This document shows, in pieces, positions 1 to 8,042 of a stretch of DNA of 41,742 nucleotides (positions are counted from its first letter, which is position 1; every line of letters begins with the position of its first letter). Source of the stretch: Labilithrix sp. (GTDB taxonomy: Bacteria; Myxococcota_A; Polyangia; Polyangiales; Polyangiaceae); the NCBI GenBank assembly GCA_019637105.1, contig JAHBWF010000063.1, forward strand, positions 1 to 41,742, read 5' to 3'. The notes under the pieces are model-generated. The model saw only the letters and a program-made list of their open reading frames with translations. It did no database searches and was not told the DNA's origin. A program made the position numbers and the translations under genes.

Positions 1-640
<640 letters not shown>

Positions 641-706
641 GACGCTCCTTCTGGTCCCCGGTTCATGAGGACCGCACGAGGCCGGTACCGAGCCTCGATG
701 AGAGCG

Positions 707-735
707 ACTATACTGCTTCTATGTTCAGTGTCAAG
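707..735 (-). promoter_or_regulatory. sigma70-like promoter of recA
   Basis: Read on the minus strand, CTTGAC (-35, 735 to 730) and TATAGT (-10, 712 to 707) are separated by exactly 17 bases. The predicted transcription start would be near 700, giving a leader of about 60 bases with AAGGAG before the recA ATG. This is the best consensus promoter in the window. Confidence 0.75.
713..729 (-). promoter_or_regulatory. candidate LexA-type operator in the recA promoter spacer
   Basis: The 17-base spacer reads ACTGAACATAGAAGCAG on the minus strand. It holds CTGAAC at one end and CAG at the other. This resembles the Myxococcus LexA consensus as I recall it (CTRHAMRYBYGTTCAGS, read in reverse), matching about 12 of 17 positions, with mismatches in the middle. 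A repressor bound here would sit between -35 and -10, the classic place for SOS control. The assignment is inference. Confidence 0.45.
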
Positions 736-789
736 TCCCGCTCATCTCGGGCACTTGGCTTTTTCGGGCGCCGTCGATCGCGAAAATGT

Positions 790-1542
790 TCAGTACGAAG
801 GCGGGTTCTCCTCGACGAAGCGCAGCGCCTCGAGGACGTACTTCGCGACGTCGACCGGGGCGCCGACGGACGAGTCGAGGATCTCCATCGTCCGCGTGTC
901 GAGGAGGATGTCGTGCGGCATCGCCGCGCCGTTCACGCCGAGCGCGCCGAGGCGCCGCGCGGCGACGTCGATCCCCGTCGGGAAGGTCGTCCCGTGCCGG
1001 TCGATCCACGCGTCGACCTCGGCGAGCGAGGGGCCTTTGCCGGCCGTCGCGCCGCTGACGATGACCTCGAGGAAGCGGATGCCGCGCGCCTCGAGCTCGT
1101 CCACGACGCTCATCGTCGCCTCGAGCTCGCTCGAGCAGATCGCGCACCACGTCGCGGCGATCTGGAGGTGGAGGACCTTGTGGCGCGCCTGCGTCGGGTC
1201 GAAATACTCCGCGAGCGAGACGGTCTCGAGGCCGCCGGCGCGCCCGCTGCGGTACGCGCGGAAGGTCAGGTTCGGCATCCGGTCGCCGGGACGCGTCCCG
1301 CTGCGCTTCGTCCCGCCGATGCGGTCCGTCGGGTACGGCTCGCCGTCCGGGTTCGCCTCGACGAGCGGGAGATCGGGGTCGGGGAACGGCGCCTGCGCGC
1401 CGTCGGAGGAGCTGCACGCCGCCGCGACGACGAGCGCGAGCATCGTGCCGAGGCGCGCGGCGCCGGCCGACGCGGCGGTGAGAGGCGAGGAGGGGAGCGT
1501 CAAAATCGTTCGACAGTTTGCCACGTCCCGGGCACGCGGCAC
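790..1542 (-). CDS. TlpA-like thioredoxin-fold lipoprotein
   Basis: Predicted envelope-anchored thiol-disulfide protein. A hydrophobic stretch ending LVVAAAC (Cys43 of the longest frame) is a lipoprotein signal. It is followed by a Pro/Asp-rich linker and a redoxin/TlpA-like domain, with the active-site motif WCAIC (Trp132-Cys136) inside [10 protein letters not shown] and a C-terminal section typical of the fold ([16 protein letters not shown]). Family members reduce or oxidise periplasmic cysteines, for example during cytochrome maturation. No cytochrome gene is adjacent, so the partner is unknown. The 1542 start is a GTG that gives an unusually long n-region. A TTG near 1505 would give a signal of more usual length, while the internal ATG at 1443 leaves too little signal. 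It is transcribed toward recA and its stop lies 150 bases from the recA start, so the recA promoter sits just past its 3' end. Confidence 0.8.
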   Translation of the reverse strand: MPRARDVANCRTILTLPSSPLTAASAGAARLGTMLALVVAAACSSSDGAQAPFPDPDLPLVEANPDGEPYPTDRIGGTKRSGTRPGDRMPNLTFRAYRSGRAGGLETVSLAEYFDPTQARHKVLHLQIAATWCAICSSELEATMSVVDELEARGIRFLEVIVSGATAGKGPSLAEVDAWIDRHGTTFPTGIDVAARRLGALGVNGAAMPHDILLDTRTMEILDSSVGAPVDVAKYVLEALRFVEENPPSY

Positions 1543-1694
1543 CCTCGGCGGGCGCTCGCGCCGGTCGTCTTTCCGCCGATTTCCGCGGCCTCGGAGCGCG
1601 GCTCGCCTTCGAACGGGCTCGACGCCGTCGTGTAGAGCGGCTCACGTCGCCGAAAACTCGATGGAAATACTCGGTCCGCGACGGATCGGTGCTC

Positions 1695-1700
1695 TAGGAT
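1695..1700 (+). promoter_or_regulatory. possible -10 element (TAGGAT) for the FHA gene
   Basis: TAGGAT lies 45 bases before the ATG at 1746. No convincing -35 is seen. A 16-codon frame starts at the overlapping ATG 1699 and ends in an ATGA overlap with the FHA start. Confidence 0.3.
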
Positions 1701-1745
1701 GAAGCCTCGAGGAGGTACGGAGGCGCGCCGCGGCTCCGGGCGACG

Positions 1746-2894
1746 ATGACGGACGAAGCACGGCTTCAGCGCTGGCTCGACGGGCAACGCGGCGACGCGG
1801 GTGCGGCGTATCCCTCGGCCGATCACGTCGACGTCGATACGCTCTCGCGTCACGCCGCCGGTCGGCTCTCTCCCGCGGCGGCTCGCGCGGTGAGCGAGCA
1901 CCTGCGCGTCTGCGAGGACGGTCGCTGCGCCGAGTACGTCCGCTCGCTAGGGGGCGTGGTCGACGACGCGAGCCACGCGCTCGACGCGGAGCCCGAGGCC
2001 CGGGCGGCGGGGGCGCGCCGGCGGACGTTCCAGTCGCGCGAGATCGTCTGGGCGACGTTCGAGTCGCTCGCGCGCGAGCTCGAGGTCCCGATCGACGAGC
2101 TCGTGAACGACGCGATGAGCGCCTACGCGCGCGCGCGTGGGTACGCGGTCGACCCGCCCGACCCGCCCGCCGAGGTCGCGACCGCGCGGCCGCCGGCGCT
2201 CGCGCCCCGGCGCGGCGCCGCTCCTCCGGCGGGGGCCGCGCCGCGCGCGGCCGTCGACGATCCGCTCGAGGAGACCCACGACGCGCCGTCGGCGCTCGAT
2301 CGCTCGTACGCGCCCGCGCGAGGCGGCTTCGACGACGACGATCTCGCGCGGACGGCCGCGCGCGGCGCGTTCGTCCGACCGGCCGCGGGGCGCCCGTACG
2401 GCTCGGACGGCCCCGAGTCGCGCACCACGCCCCGGATGAAGGCGCCGCTCCCGGCGCCGTCGCGCCCCGGGGGCGTCGGACGTCCGCTCCCGTCCGTGGG
2501 CGCGCCTCCGCCGCCGCCTCCACCCGTGCGCTCGTCGGGCGGGTCGCTCGCGCCGCCGCCGCGAACGATGCGCATGCCCGACGCGCGCGAGAGCTCGCCG
2601 CGGGCCGCTCCCGGTCGGCAGCTCGTGCTCGAGTACCGCGGGCGGACGTGCTCCGTCGACAAGGAGCGCTTCCTCATCGGTCGCTCGAAGACCCAGGCCG
2701 ACCTCCGGCTCGACGATCCCAACGTCTCGCGGCAACACGCGGTGATCGAGCGCGTGGGCGCCGCCTTCTACATCGTCGACCTCGGCTCGACCAACGGCGT
2801 CGAGGTCGCCGGCGAGCGCGTCGCGCGTCGCGCGCTCGCCGACGGCGACTGCATCGTCATCACGACGCACGAGATCCGCTGCGCGCTGCGGTAG
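1746..2894 (+). CDS. FHA-domain protein with N-terminal His/Cys motif
   Basis: FHA domains bind phosphothreonine peptides and usually work with Ser/Thr kinases. The FHA domain is at the C-terminus (about residues 293-382), with the expected GRS at the start of the binding loops, SRQH (near residue 328) and DLGSTNG (about 343-349). Residues 30-65 contain a short Hx3Cx4C pattern (HLRVCEDGRC) in a helical context, resembling but not matching the Hx3Cx2C zinc-binding anti-sigma motif. Residues 98-133 (REIVWATFESLARELEVPID and onward) look like the helical segment that I recall preceding FHA domains in other myxobacterial proteins. Residues about 135-290 are a low-complexity Pro/Ala/Arg linker with a run of prolines. 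It is cytoplasmic by lack of a signal. No good Shine-Dalgarno lies just before the ATG. The kinase partner is not in the window. Confidence 0.85.
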   Translation: MTDEARLQRWLDGQRGDAGAAYPSADHVDVDTLSRHAAGRLSPAAARAVSEHLRVCEDGRCAEYVRSLGGVVDDASHALDAEPEARAAGARRRTFQSREIVWATFESLARELEVPIDELVNDAMSAYARARGYAVDPPDPPAEVATARPPALAPRRGAAPPAGAAPRAAVDDPLEETHDAPSALDRSYAPARGGFDDDDLARTAARGAFVRPAAGRPYGSDGPESRTTPRMKAPLPAPSRPGGVGRPLPSVGAPPPPPPPVRSSGGSLAPPPRTMRMPDARESSPRAAPGRQLVLEYRGRTCSVDKERFLIGRSKTQADLRLDDPNVSRQHAVIERVGAAFYIVDLGSTNGVEVAGERVARRALADGDCIVITTHEIRCALR

Positions 2895-2913
2895 GCGCGA
2901 TCGACGTCGCGCC
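2894..2913 (+). terminator. GC hairpin overlapping the stop of the FHA gene
   Basis: GGCGCGA and TCGCGCC form a perfect 7-bp stem around a 6-base loop (TCGACG), starting on the last base of the TAG stop. There is no T-run after it, so intrinsic termination is uncertain. More GC hairpin-forming sequence follows to about 2980. Confidence 0.35.
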
Positions 2914-3038
2914 GCGCGCGTCGATCCGCGAGGGAGCGCCGCGTGCGGCGCGACGATCGCGCGCGCGTGCGGTGCGCCGCCACGCTGCGCGCGTGGCCCG
3001 CGGCGCTTCTCCGGACGGCGTCGCGCGACGCGCTGTGG

Positions 3039-3044
3039 TCTAAT
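3039..3044 (+). promoter_or_regulatory. -10 element TCTAAT just before the 3053 start
   Basis: TCTAAT ends eight bases before the ATG at 3053. A transcript from it would be leaderless or carry only a few bases. No clear -35 is seen. Confidence 0.45.
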
Positions 3045-3052
3045 GCCGGCCG

Positions 3053-4285
3053 ATGACGCGCTCACGGTCGGCGCTGCTCCTCCCCCTCGCGCTCGGCGTC
3101 GCCGGGGGCTGCGAGGAGAAGAAGGTCTTGCCGCCGGTCGAGTCCGTCCCCGAGGTCGCGTCGGTCGCGTCCGAGCTCGCCGTGGACGCCGGCGCGGTGA
3201 GCGAACCGCCCGATCCGCCGCCGCCCGCGGGCGATCTGCGCGAGGAGATCGCTCGCTTCGTCAACGTCGAGCAGTGCATCGCCGAGCGGGCGAACGTCGA
3301 TCCGCTCGTCGGCGACGCCCTCGGCGCGATCGGCTACGAGACGTTCCTCCGCGACGCGTGCCGCCTCCTCGAGGCCGCGAAGGATCGGAACCGCGAGACG
3401 TGCGACAAGATCGATTCGAGCGCGCTCCGCGGGCGGTGCCAGAGCTGGGTCGCCATGATCGCGCAGACGCCCGACGCCTGCCCGATGCAGTTCGAGGGCG
3501 TCGTCACGCGCGGCCGCAACGCGAGCTGCGTCGCGGTCGCCGCCAAGGACCCGCGGCTCTGCAACGGCGAATCACGGACGGTCCATCGGGCGACCTGCGA
3601 GGCGATGGTGGCGCGCGACCCTGCGAAATGCGACGCGCTCGCGGCGAGCCAGCGGCCGCTCTGCCGCCGCGAGATCGCGCGGTGGCGCGCGGTCCTGGCG
3701 CCGCCGCTCGAGGGGCTCGAGAAGCTGCCCGCGGCGCGCGGCAAGCTCACCGTCCGCGGCGTGGCCGGTACGCCCGATCCGCCGATCCCCGACGCCGACC
3801 TCTCGGCCGACTTCAAGCGCGGCGTCGTCGTGGTCACGGCGCGCGACCGGATGCGCGTCGAGCTCGGCACCGTCGTCGAGAGCGAAGCGGCGCGGATCGC
3901 GGCCTCCCCGCAGAGGAAGTCGCGCGTGGGGCTCGCCGTGCTGTTCGAGCCCACCAAGGCCGAGGCGCCGCGTCCGGTGCTGCAGAAGCTCGAGCTCGAG
4001 CTGCCCGGAGAGGCGCCGATCGTCTCGCCCCCGGCCGTGTGCGAGTGCAAGATCACGTCGGCGCGCGTCGCGCCGACGCGCGGCGCGGAGGTCGCGATCG
4101 CGATCGACGGGACCGTGAGCACCGGCTCCCGGACCTTCAAGGTGTCGATGGAGATCTCGACCTTCGTGCGCGACGTCGTCGCCGAGCTCGCGGGCACGCG
4201 CGTGCTCCCGCCGATTCATCCGCCCGTCGTGCCGGGCGCCGGCCTCCAGGCGCGCCCGAGCCGCTTGGTGCGCGACGGCGGCTGA
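3053..4285 (+). CDS. Cys-containing lipoprotein of unknown function
   Basis: 410 residues. MTRSRSALLLPLALGVAGGC is a lipoprotein signal with the lipid-accepting Cys at 20. A Val/Ala/Pro-rich linker (to about residue 60) precedes a region (about 70-215) with spaced cysteines in a loosely repeated pattern, e.g. CVAVAAKDPRLC and CEAMVARDPAKC, where pairs of Cys lie 12-16 residues apart and presumably form disulfides. The C-terminal half (about 225-400) looks like a beta-rich domain with one short CEC motif. I do not recognise a family and give no function. It stands alone on its strand, 95 bases before the next lipoprotein gene. The ATG is chosen because the signal peptide begins there and a -10 element sits just upstream. 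Confidence 0.8.
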   Translation: MTRSRSALLLPLALGVAGGCEEKKVLPPVESVPEVASVASELAVDAGAVSEPPDPPPPAGDLREEIARFVNVEQCIAERANVDPLVGDALGAIGYETFLRDACRLLEAAKDRNRETCDKIDSSALRGRCQSWVAMIAQTPDACPMQFEGVVTRGRNASCVAVAAKDPRLCNGESRTVHRATCEAMVARDPAKCDALAASQRPLCRREIARWRAVLAPPLEGLEKLPAARGKLTVRGVAGTPDPPIPDADLSADFKRGVVVVTARDRMRVELGTVVESEAARIAASPQRKSRVGLAVLFEPTKAEAPRPVLQKLELELPGEAPIVSPPAVCECKITSARVAPTRGAEVAIAIDGTVSTGSRTFKVSMEISTFVRDVVAELAGTRVLPPIHPPVVPGAGLQARPSRLVRDGG

Positions 4286-4352
4286 CGGAGAGCGCGGCGA
4301 TCGATCCCGAGACGAGCGACGGTGCCGAGAAGGCGGCTCTACCGCGCGGCTC

Positions 4353-4361
4353 TGGTATCCT
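4353..4361 (+). promoter_or_regulatory. extended -10 (TGGTATCCT) before the 4381 gene
   Basis: TG-G-TATCCT has the form of an extended -10 element and lies 19 bases before the ATG at 4381. The leader it would produce includes the GGAGGT Shine-Dalgarno at 4368-4373. Confidence 0.45.
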
Positions 4362-4380
4362 GCCGTCGGAGGTAGCTTTC

Positions 4381-4830
4381 ATGCGTCGAGCTCGCGTCGT
4401 TTTCGGGTGTTGCGTCGCGTTTTTGGCCGCGTGCGTGGGCGGTCCGGGCGAGTTGCCGGATCAAGAGGGCGATCCGGCGGGCCAGGGCCGCGACGTCTCC
4501 GGCGATCCGAGCTCGGGCTCGGACGACGACCCGGCGCAGAGCACGACGCCGCAGTCGCCCGCGACGATCAGCGTCTCGTCGTTCGACGTGAGCTGCGAGA
4601 AGGACGACGACTGCGTCGCCGTCTTCCAAGGCGCCGCGTGCACGGCCTGCAAGTGCCCGAACGCGGCGATCAACAAGGAGGACCGCGGCGCGTACGCGAG
4701 CGAGCTGGCGAAGGCGTCGGGGTCCTGCGCCATCGAGGACGTCGAGTGCGGCGAGTGCGACGCGCCGCGGGCCGGCTGCGACACGAAGACGAACACCTGC
4801 GCCCTGGGCGCGAGCGCCGGCGGGGGCTGA
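4381..4830 (+). CDS. small Cys-rich lipoprotein, unknown function
   Basis: 149 residues beginning MRRARVVFGCCVAFLAAC, a lipoprotein signal with lipid Cys near 18. An acidic/Ser/Gly linker (about 20-60) leads to a compact domain of about 80 residues with paired cysteines (SCEKDDDC, ACTACKC, CGECDAPRAGCD, TNTC), probably disulfide-bonded outside the inner membrane. Small lipoproteins with a 'CxxDxDC' opening and closing 'C...C' pairs are common in myxobacteria and have no known function. The ATG is preceded by a clear GGAGGT Shine-Dalgarno seven bases upstream, which fixes the start. It follows the 3053 lipoprotein by 95 bases and may be separately transcribed. Confidence 0.8.
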   Translation: MRRARVVFGCCVAFLAACVGGPGELPDQEGDPAGQGRDVSGDPSSGSDDDPAQSTTPQSPATISVSSFDVSCEKDDDCVAVFQGAACTACKCPNAAINKEDRGAYASELAKASGSCAIEDVECGECDAPRAGCDTKTNTCALGASAGGG

Positions 4831-4932
4831 CGCCCGACTCGCCGGTCCGGCGACGGCGGTCACGCCCCCGCCGTCGCGCCGGTCCTCCCCCGCCGCCGCG
4901 GATCGCGGACGTCGCTCAGACGCGGGTGTCGC

Positions 4933-5670
4933 TCAGACGCCGATGAAGAGGCGGTGCGCGAAGTTGCGCTCGAGGCGCGCGCGGAGGACCTTGTCCGCGG
5001 CGAGCTCGATGTCGTACTCGATCCGCTTGAACTCGAAGCGCTTCTTCTCCGAGTCGAAGACGGTGAAGCTGGCGCGGTTGTCGAAATCGCGCGGCTGACC
5101 GACCGACCCGACCGACACGATGTACTTGCGGTCCGGCGCGAGCTCGAAGTCGACCGCGGGCATCTCGTCGACGCTCGTCTTCGTCAGCGCGAACACCTTG
5201 CAGAGGTGCGAGTGGCCGATGAGCGTGATGTGGCCGAGCTTGTCCCAGAGCGGGAGGCACTCGCGCGCCTGCTCGGGCGCGAAGATGTACTCGAACTCCT
5301 CGAGCCGAACGGGAGAGCCGTGGCAGAGCAGGACGTCGGCGTCCTCGAGCTTGTGCTGGTAGGGCAGGCTCTTCAGCCACGCCATGTTCTCCGGCGAGAT
5401 CATCGCGGCGTGGACGTCGAGCGCGTGGCGCGCGGCCTCGTAGTAGTACGAGTAGTCCATCCGGCCGGACACGGCGGCGTCGTGGTTGCCGAGGATCGTG
5501 ATCTTCGCGAGCTCACGGACGAGGTCGGCGCACTCGTTCGGCGATCCGCCGTAGCCGACCGTGTCGCCGAGGCAGTAGTAGACGTCGATATTTTCTTTCC
5601 GATACGCCTCGAGGACCGCCGACAAGGCCTCCAGGTTCGCATGGATGTCGCTGAAAATACCGATCCGCAT
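4933..5670 (-). CDS. metallophosphoesterase (YfcE/MPE-like)
   Basis: 245-residue calcineurin-like phosphoesterase without a signal, so cytoplasmic. The dimetal-site motifs come in order: FSDIHAN (Asp8, His10), CLGDTVGYGG, LGNHDAAVSG, LCHGSP and IGHSHLC. After the last motif the protein has the short beta-strand tail (VSVGSVGQPRDFDNRASF) typical of single-domain phosphodiesterases of the YfcE/MJ0936 type. The substrate is unknown; phosphodiesters are likely. The frame is open upstream to 5901, but MRIGIFSDIHAN is the natural start of the fold and ATG 5670 has a TACCTT element nine bases upstream. No neighbouring gene suggests its pathway. Confidence 0.9.
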   Translation of the reverse strand: MRIGIFSDIHANLEALSAVLEAYRKENIDVYYCLGDTVGYGGSPNECADLVRELAKITILGNHDAAVSGRMDYSYYYEAARHALDVHAAMISPENMAWLKSLPYQHKLEDADVLLCHGSPVRLEEFEYIFAPEQARECLPLWDKLGHITLIGHSHLCKVFALTKTSVDEMPAVDFELAPDRKYIVSVGSVGQPRDFDNRASFTVFDSEKKRFEFKRIEYDIELAADKVLRARLERNFAHRLFIGV

Positions 5671-5679
5671 GGACCTGAC

Positions 5680-5685
5680 AAGGTA
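5680..5685 (-). promoter_or_regulatory. -10 element TACCTT before the metallophosphoesterase
   Basis: On the minus strand TACCTT ends nine bases before the ATG at 5670, with no strong Shine-Dalgarno between. It fits the short-leader pattern seen at other genes here. Confidence 0.4.
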
Positions 5686-5900
5686 GGCCGGCTTTGCCCT
5701 TCCGGGAAGCGGATTTGTGGTTATGTGCTCGAGTAAGGTCTCGGGCTTCGGCAGGCTCCCCGTCTCCGCGCCGATCCGGCGTCCCGGATCCGCTCGGATC
5801 GGGCCCGCGTCCAGCTCGGCCTGCGGCGCGCGCCGCGCGGCCCGCCCGGCTCCTCTGCTCTCCTCGTCTCCGCTCTCCCCGAGTCTCCCCGAGTCTGCCA

Positions 5901-6557
5901 ATGTCCGACCGACCCAAGAACGGCAAGTCCAACGGATCCAACGGCGCCGGCAGCTACGACGCCCACGACGAGGCCGAGGCCGAGGCCGCGGCGGTCCCCC
6001 CGGCCCCGCTGCCGCCGCCCCCCGATCGCGTGGCGGAGCTCTGCGCGGCGTGCATGCGCTTCGTCGCGAGCAAGTACAAGGTCTCGCTCGACGGGACGCC
6101 CGACACGCTCAGCCTGCTCGACCAGTACGTCCGCGACGCTCGAGAGGCCGCGCGCGAGCGGCCCGAGAGCCTCGAGCTCGTCGCGCCGGCGATCGGCGCG
6201 TACCTCGGCGAGGTCATGCGCCAGGCCTTCCGCGGCGAGTGGTGGGCCGAGGGCGACTACGACGGCTGGCGGCTCTATTTCACGAACGTGTATCTTGCAT
6301 TCAACCCGATCGGCGTCGCCCGGGAGGCGATCACGATGACGGAGGCCGAGGGCTGGGGCGCTCACCTCGCGCTCGATCCGGGCGAGCGCGAGGAGATCGA
6401 GGCGCGCCTCGCGGCCATGCCGGACGTCGACGAGGAGGAGTACTACCTCCCCACGACGCGCCTCGACGTCGTCACCGCGGTCGTCGAGACGCTCCGCGCG
6501 CGCGCCGAAGCCGCGGGCACGGGCGACGTCACGTTCACGAAGGACGACTATCAATAG
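5901..6557 (+). CDS. conserved-looking hypothetical protein (acidic, cytoplasmic)
   Basis: 218 residues starting MSDRPKNGKSNGSNGAGS. The first ~45 residues are low complexity (Asn/Gly/Ser, then Glu/Ala, then Pro). The rest is a folded-looking domain with Trp/Tyr-rich segments (GEWWAEGDYDGWRLYFTN and AFNPIGVAREAITMTEAEGW). A third segment is DEEEYYLPTTRLDVV. No signal or membrane segment is present. I do not recognise the family. There is no Shine-Dalgarno: the start follows a pyrimidine-rich tract (about 5851-5896) containing a doubled CCCCGAGTCT. It is divergent from the metallophosphoesterase and followed at once by a short tandem repeat. Confidence 0.7.
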   Translation: MSDRPKNGKSNGSNGAGSYDAHDEAEAEAAAVPPAPLPPPPDRVAELCAACMRFVASKYKVSLDGTPDTLSLLDQYVRDAREAARERPESLELVAPAIGAYLGEVMRQAFRGEWWAEGDYDGWRLYFTNVYLAFNPIGVAREAITMTEAEGWGAHLALDPGEREEIEARLAAMPDVDEEEYYLPTTRLDVVTAVVETLRARAEAAGTGDVTFTKDDYQ

Positions 6558-6628
6558 CGGCCGTCGCGCGAGGGAGCGGCCGTCGCGCGAGAGCAACGGC
6601 CGTCGCGCGAGGGAGCGGCCGTCGCGCC
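6558..6628 (+). repeat. tandem repeat, four copies of a 19-20 base unit
   Basis: CGGCCGTCGCGCGAG recurs at 6558, 6577 and 6597, with a shortened copy at 6616 (CGGCCGTCGCGCC). The periods are 19, 20 and 19 bases. The array begins one base after the stop of the 5901 gene. Each unit is GC-rich and partly self-complementary, so it may act on mRNA 3' ends, but no function can be shown. Confidence 0.8.
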
Positions 6629-6732
6629 GGCCTCCACGAGCGCGTTTCGTCGTCGAAATGCGCTCGTTGGGCAGCCGAGACCATGAGCAGACGCCCGGAG
6701 TCGCGCCGAAATCCGGCTCGTTCGCTCACCGG

Positions 6733-6746
6733 GGCCGGTTCCGGCC
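6733..6746 (-). terminator. GC hairpin downstream of the 6765-8039 gene
   Basis: GGCCG-GTTC-CGGCC forms a perfect stem with a 4-base loop, within a GGCCGG/CCGGCC palindrome. It lies 18 bases past the minus-strand stop at 6765. No T-run follows. Confidence 0.35.
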
Positions 6747-6764
6747 TGCCACGGGGGAAACGCG

Positions 6765-8039
6765 CTATCGCCCCGCGTCCGGCGCGGCGCCCACCTGGAC
6801 GACGCCGGGCACCGTCTGGGTGAGCGCCGTCTCGACCGAGTCGCCGAGGAACGTCCGCCACTGCGCGACGTACCGGCCTCGACGGAGCCCGTGGAGCTCG
6901 CCGCGCGCCTGGGGCGCGGCCCACGCGATCGGCACGCCGTCGAGGAAGAGCACGCGGAGCTCGACCGAAGGGTTGATGACGGTGAGCGCGTCGCCCGGGA
7001 CGTTGGCGTTCGTCGGGACGTCGACGTCGCTGGTGCGCAGCGCGGCGAGCTCCTGCGCCGACAGCAGCGCGGACACGCCCGTCACCGGCAGCGGCGTGGG
7101 CGCGAAGGACGCCGTCTGCGGCGGGGTGAGCAGCGTCGCGGCGGGGATGTCCGTGCGGCGGAGCGCGCCGGTGAGCTCGAAGACGAGCGAGCCGTGGCTC
7201 GTCCAGCGGAGCTCCGCGCGCACGGGGAGCTCGTCGAGCCCGCACACGTTGCTCCCCGGCGGCGCGTTCATCAGGTCGAGCAGCAGCCGGCAGAGCAGGA
7301 TCCCGCCGTCGCCCGCGCCTTCGAGCTTGCCGATCTCGAACGAGCCTTGCGCCGCGCGCGTGGTGACGTCCACCCTGTGCGTTCGGATGCCGATCCTCCG
7401 CCCGCCCTCGACGCGCGGCGCGATCTCCGCCGGCGTGATCGGCGCGACGTCGAAGCGGCGCTCGCCGAGGAGCGCGCGCATCGAGCCCGGCGCGAGGGGC
7501 CGGTACGACGCGGCGCCCGGCCAGACCACGACGTGACCGAAGCGGTCGGCCCGCGCCCGGAGCTCGGTGTCCGGCGGGAGGACGAAGCCGCGGCCCTGGA
7601 GGGCGACGCGCATCCGCGTCGGCGACAGGTCGATCCCGAGGCGCAGCTCGGTCGCCTTCCGCGCCGCGTCGAGCCCGGCGTTGTTCACCTCCGGCGCGCG
7701 CGTCGGGCCGGTGACGTCGGCGAGCCGAAACGCCGCCGAGAGCGTGTAGCCCGCGCTCTCGCGAGGCAGCGTGTCCGGGGCCAGGACGTCGTCGCCGCGG
7801 AGCGGCGTCGGCGGAGGACCGCCCTCGAGCGTCGCGGCGATCGGCGCCGCGCTCGCCGGCGTCGTCGGGGCGACCGCGAGGAGCGCCGGCTGCGCGCTGG
7901 CCTGCGGGCTCTCGCGCTCCTCGGGCGTGTCCGTGGCCGTCGCGCCGTTCGGCCTGCAGCCCGCGAGCGTCGCGAGCAGGATGAAGAGGAGCCCCACCGG
8001 AGAGGACGCGCGGCGTCCGCCGACATGGCGCCGCGCCAT
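6765..8039 (-). CDS. lipoprotein of unknown function
   Basis: 424 residues. The signal VGLLFILLATLAGC puts the lipid Cys at 28. A Thr/Pro/Ala-rich linker runs to about residue 90, then comes a largely beta-type domain without a family motif that I recognise. Two cysteines (LLCRLLLDLMNAPPGSNVCG) may pair. Its stop lies just before a GC hairpin. It starts three bases after the stop of the HAD hydrolase gene on the same strand, so the two are almost certainly co-transcribed from the promoter ahead of the HAD gene. That coupling is the only hint of function. Confidence 0.75.
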   Translation of the reverse strand: MARRHVGGRRASSPVGLLFILLATLAGCRPNGATATDTPEERESPQASAQPALLAVAPTTPASAAPIAATLEGGPPPTPLRGDDVLAPDTLPRESAGYTLSAAFRLADVTGPTRAPEVNNAGLDAARKATELRLGIDLSPTRMRVALQGRGFVLPPDTELRARADRFGHVVVWPGAASYRPLAPGSMRALLGERRFDVAPITPAEIAPRVEGGRRIGIRTHRVDVTTRAAQGSFEIGKLEGAGDGGILLCRLLLDLMNAPPGSNVCGLDELPVRAELRWTSHGSLVFELTGALRRTDIPAATLLTPPQTASFAPTPLPVTGVSALLSAQELAALRTSDVDVPTNANVPGDALTVINPSVELRVLFLDGVPIAWAAPQARGELHGLRRGRYVAQWRTFLGDSVETALTQTVPGVVQVGAAPDAGR

Positions 8040-8042
8040 GGG

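Noticed and set aside
3600-4282. Continuation of the 3043-4830 frame as one long protein with the small lipoprotein
   Set aside because: The upstream part is out-of-frame shadow of the 3053 gene. The Shine-Dalgarno and signal peptide place the real start at 4381.
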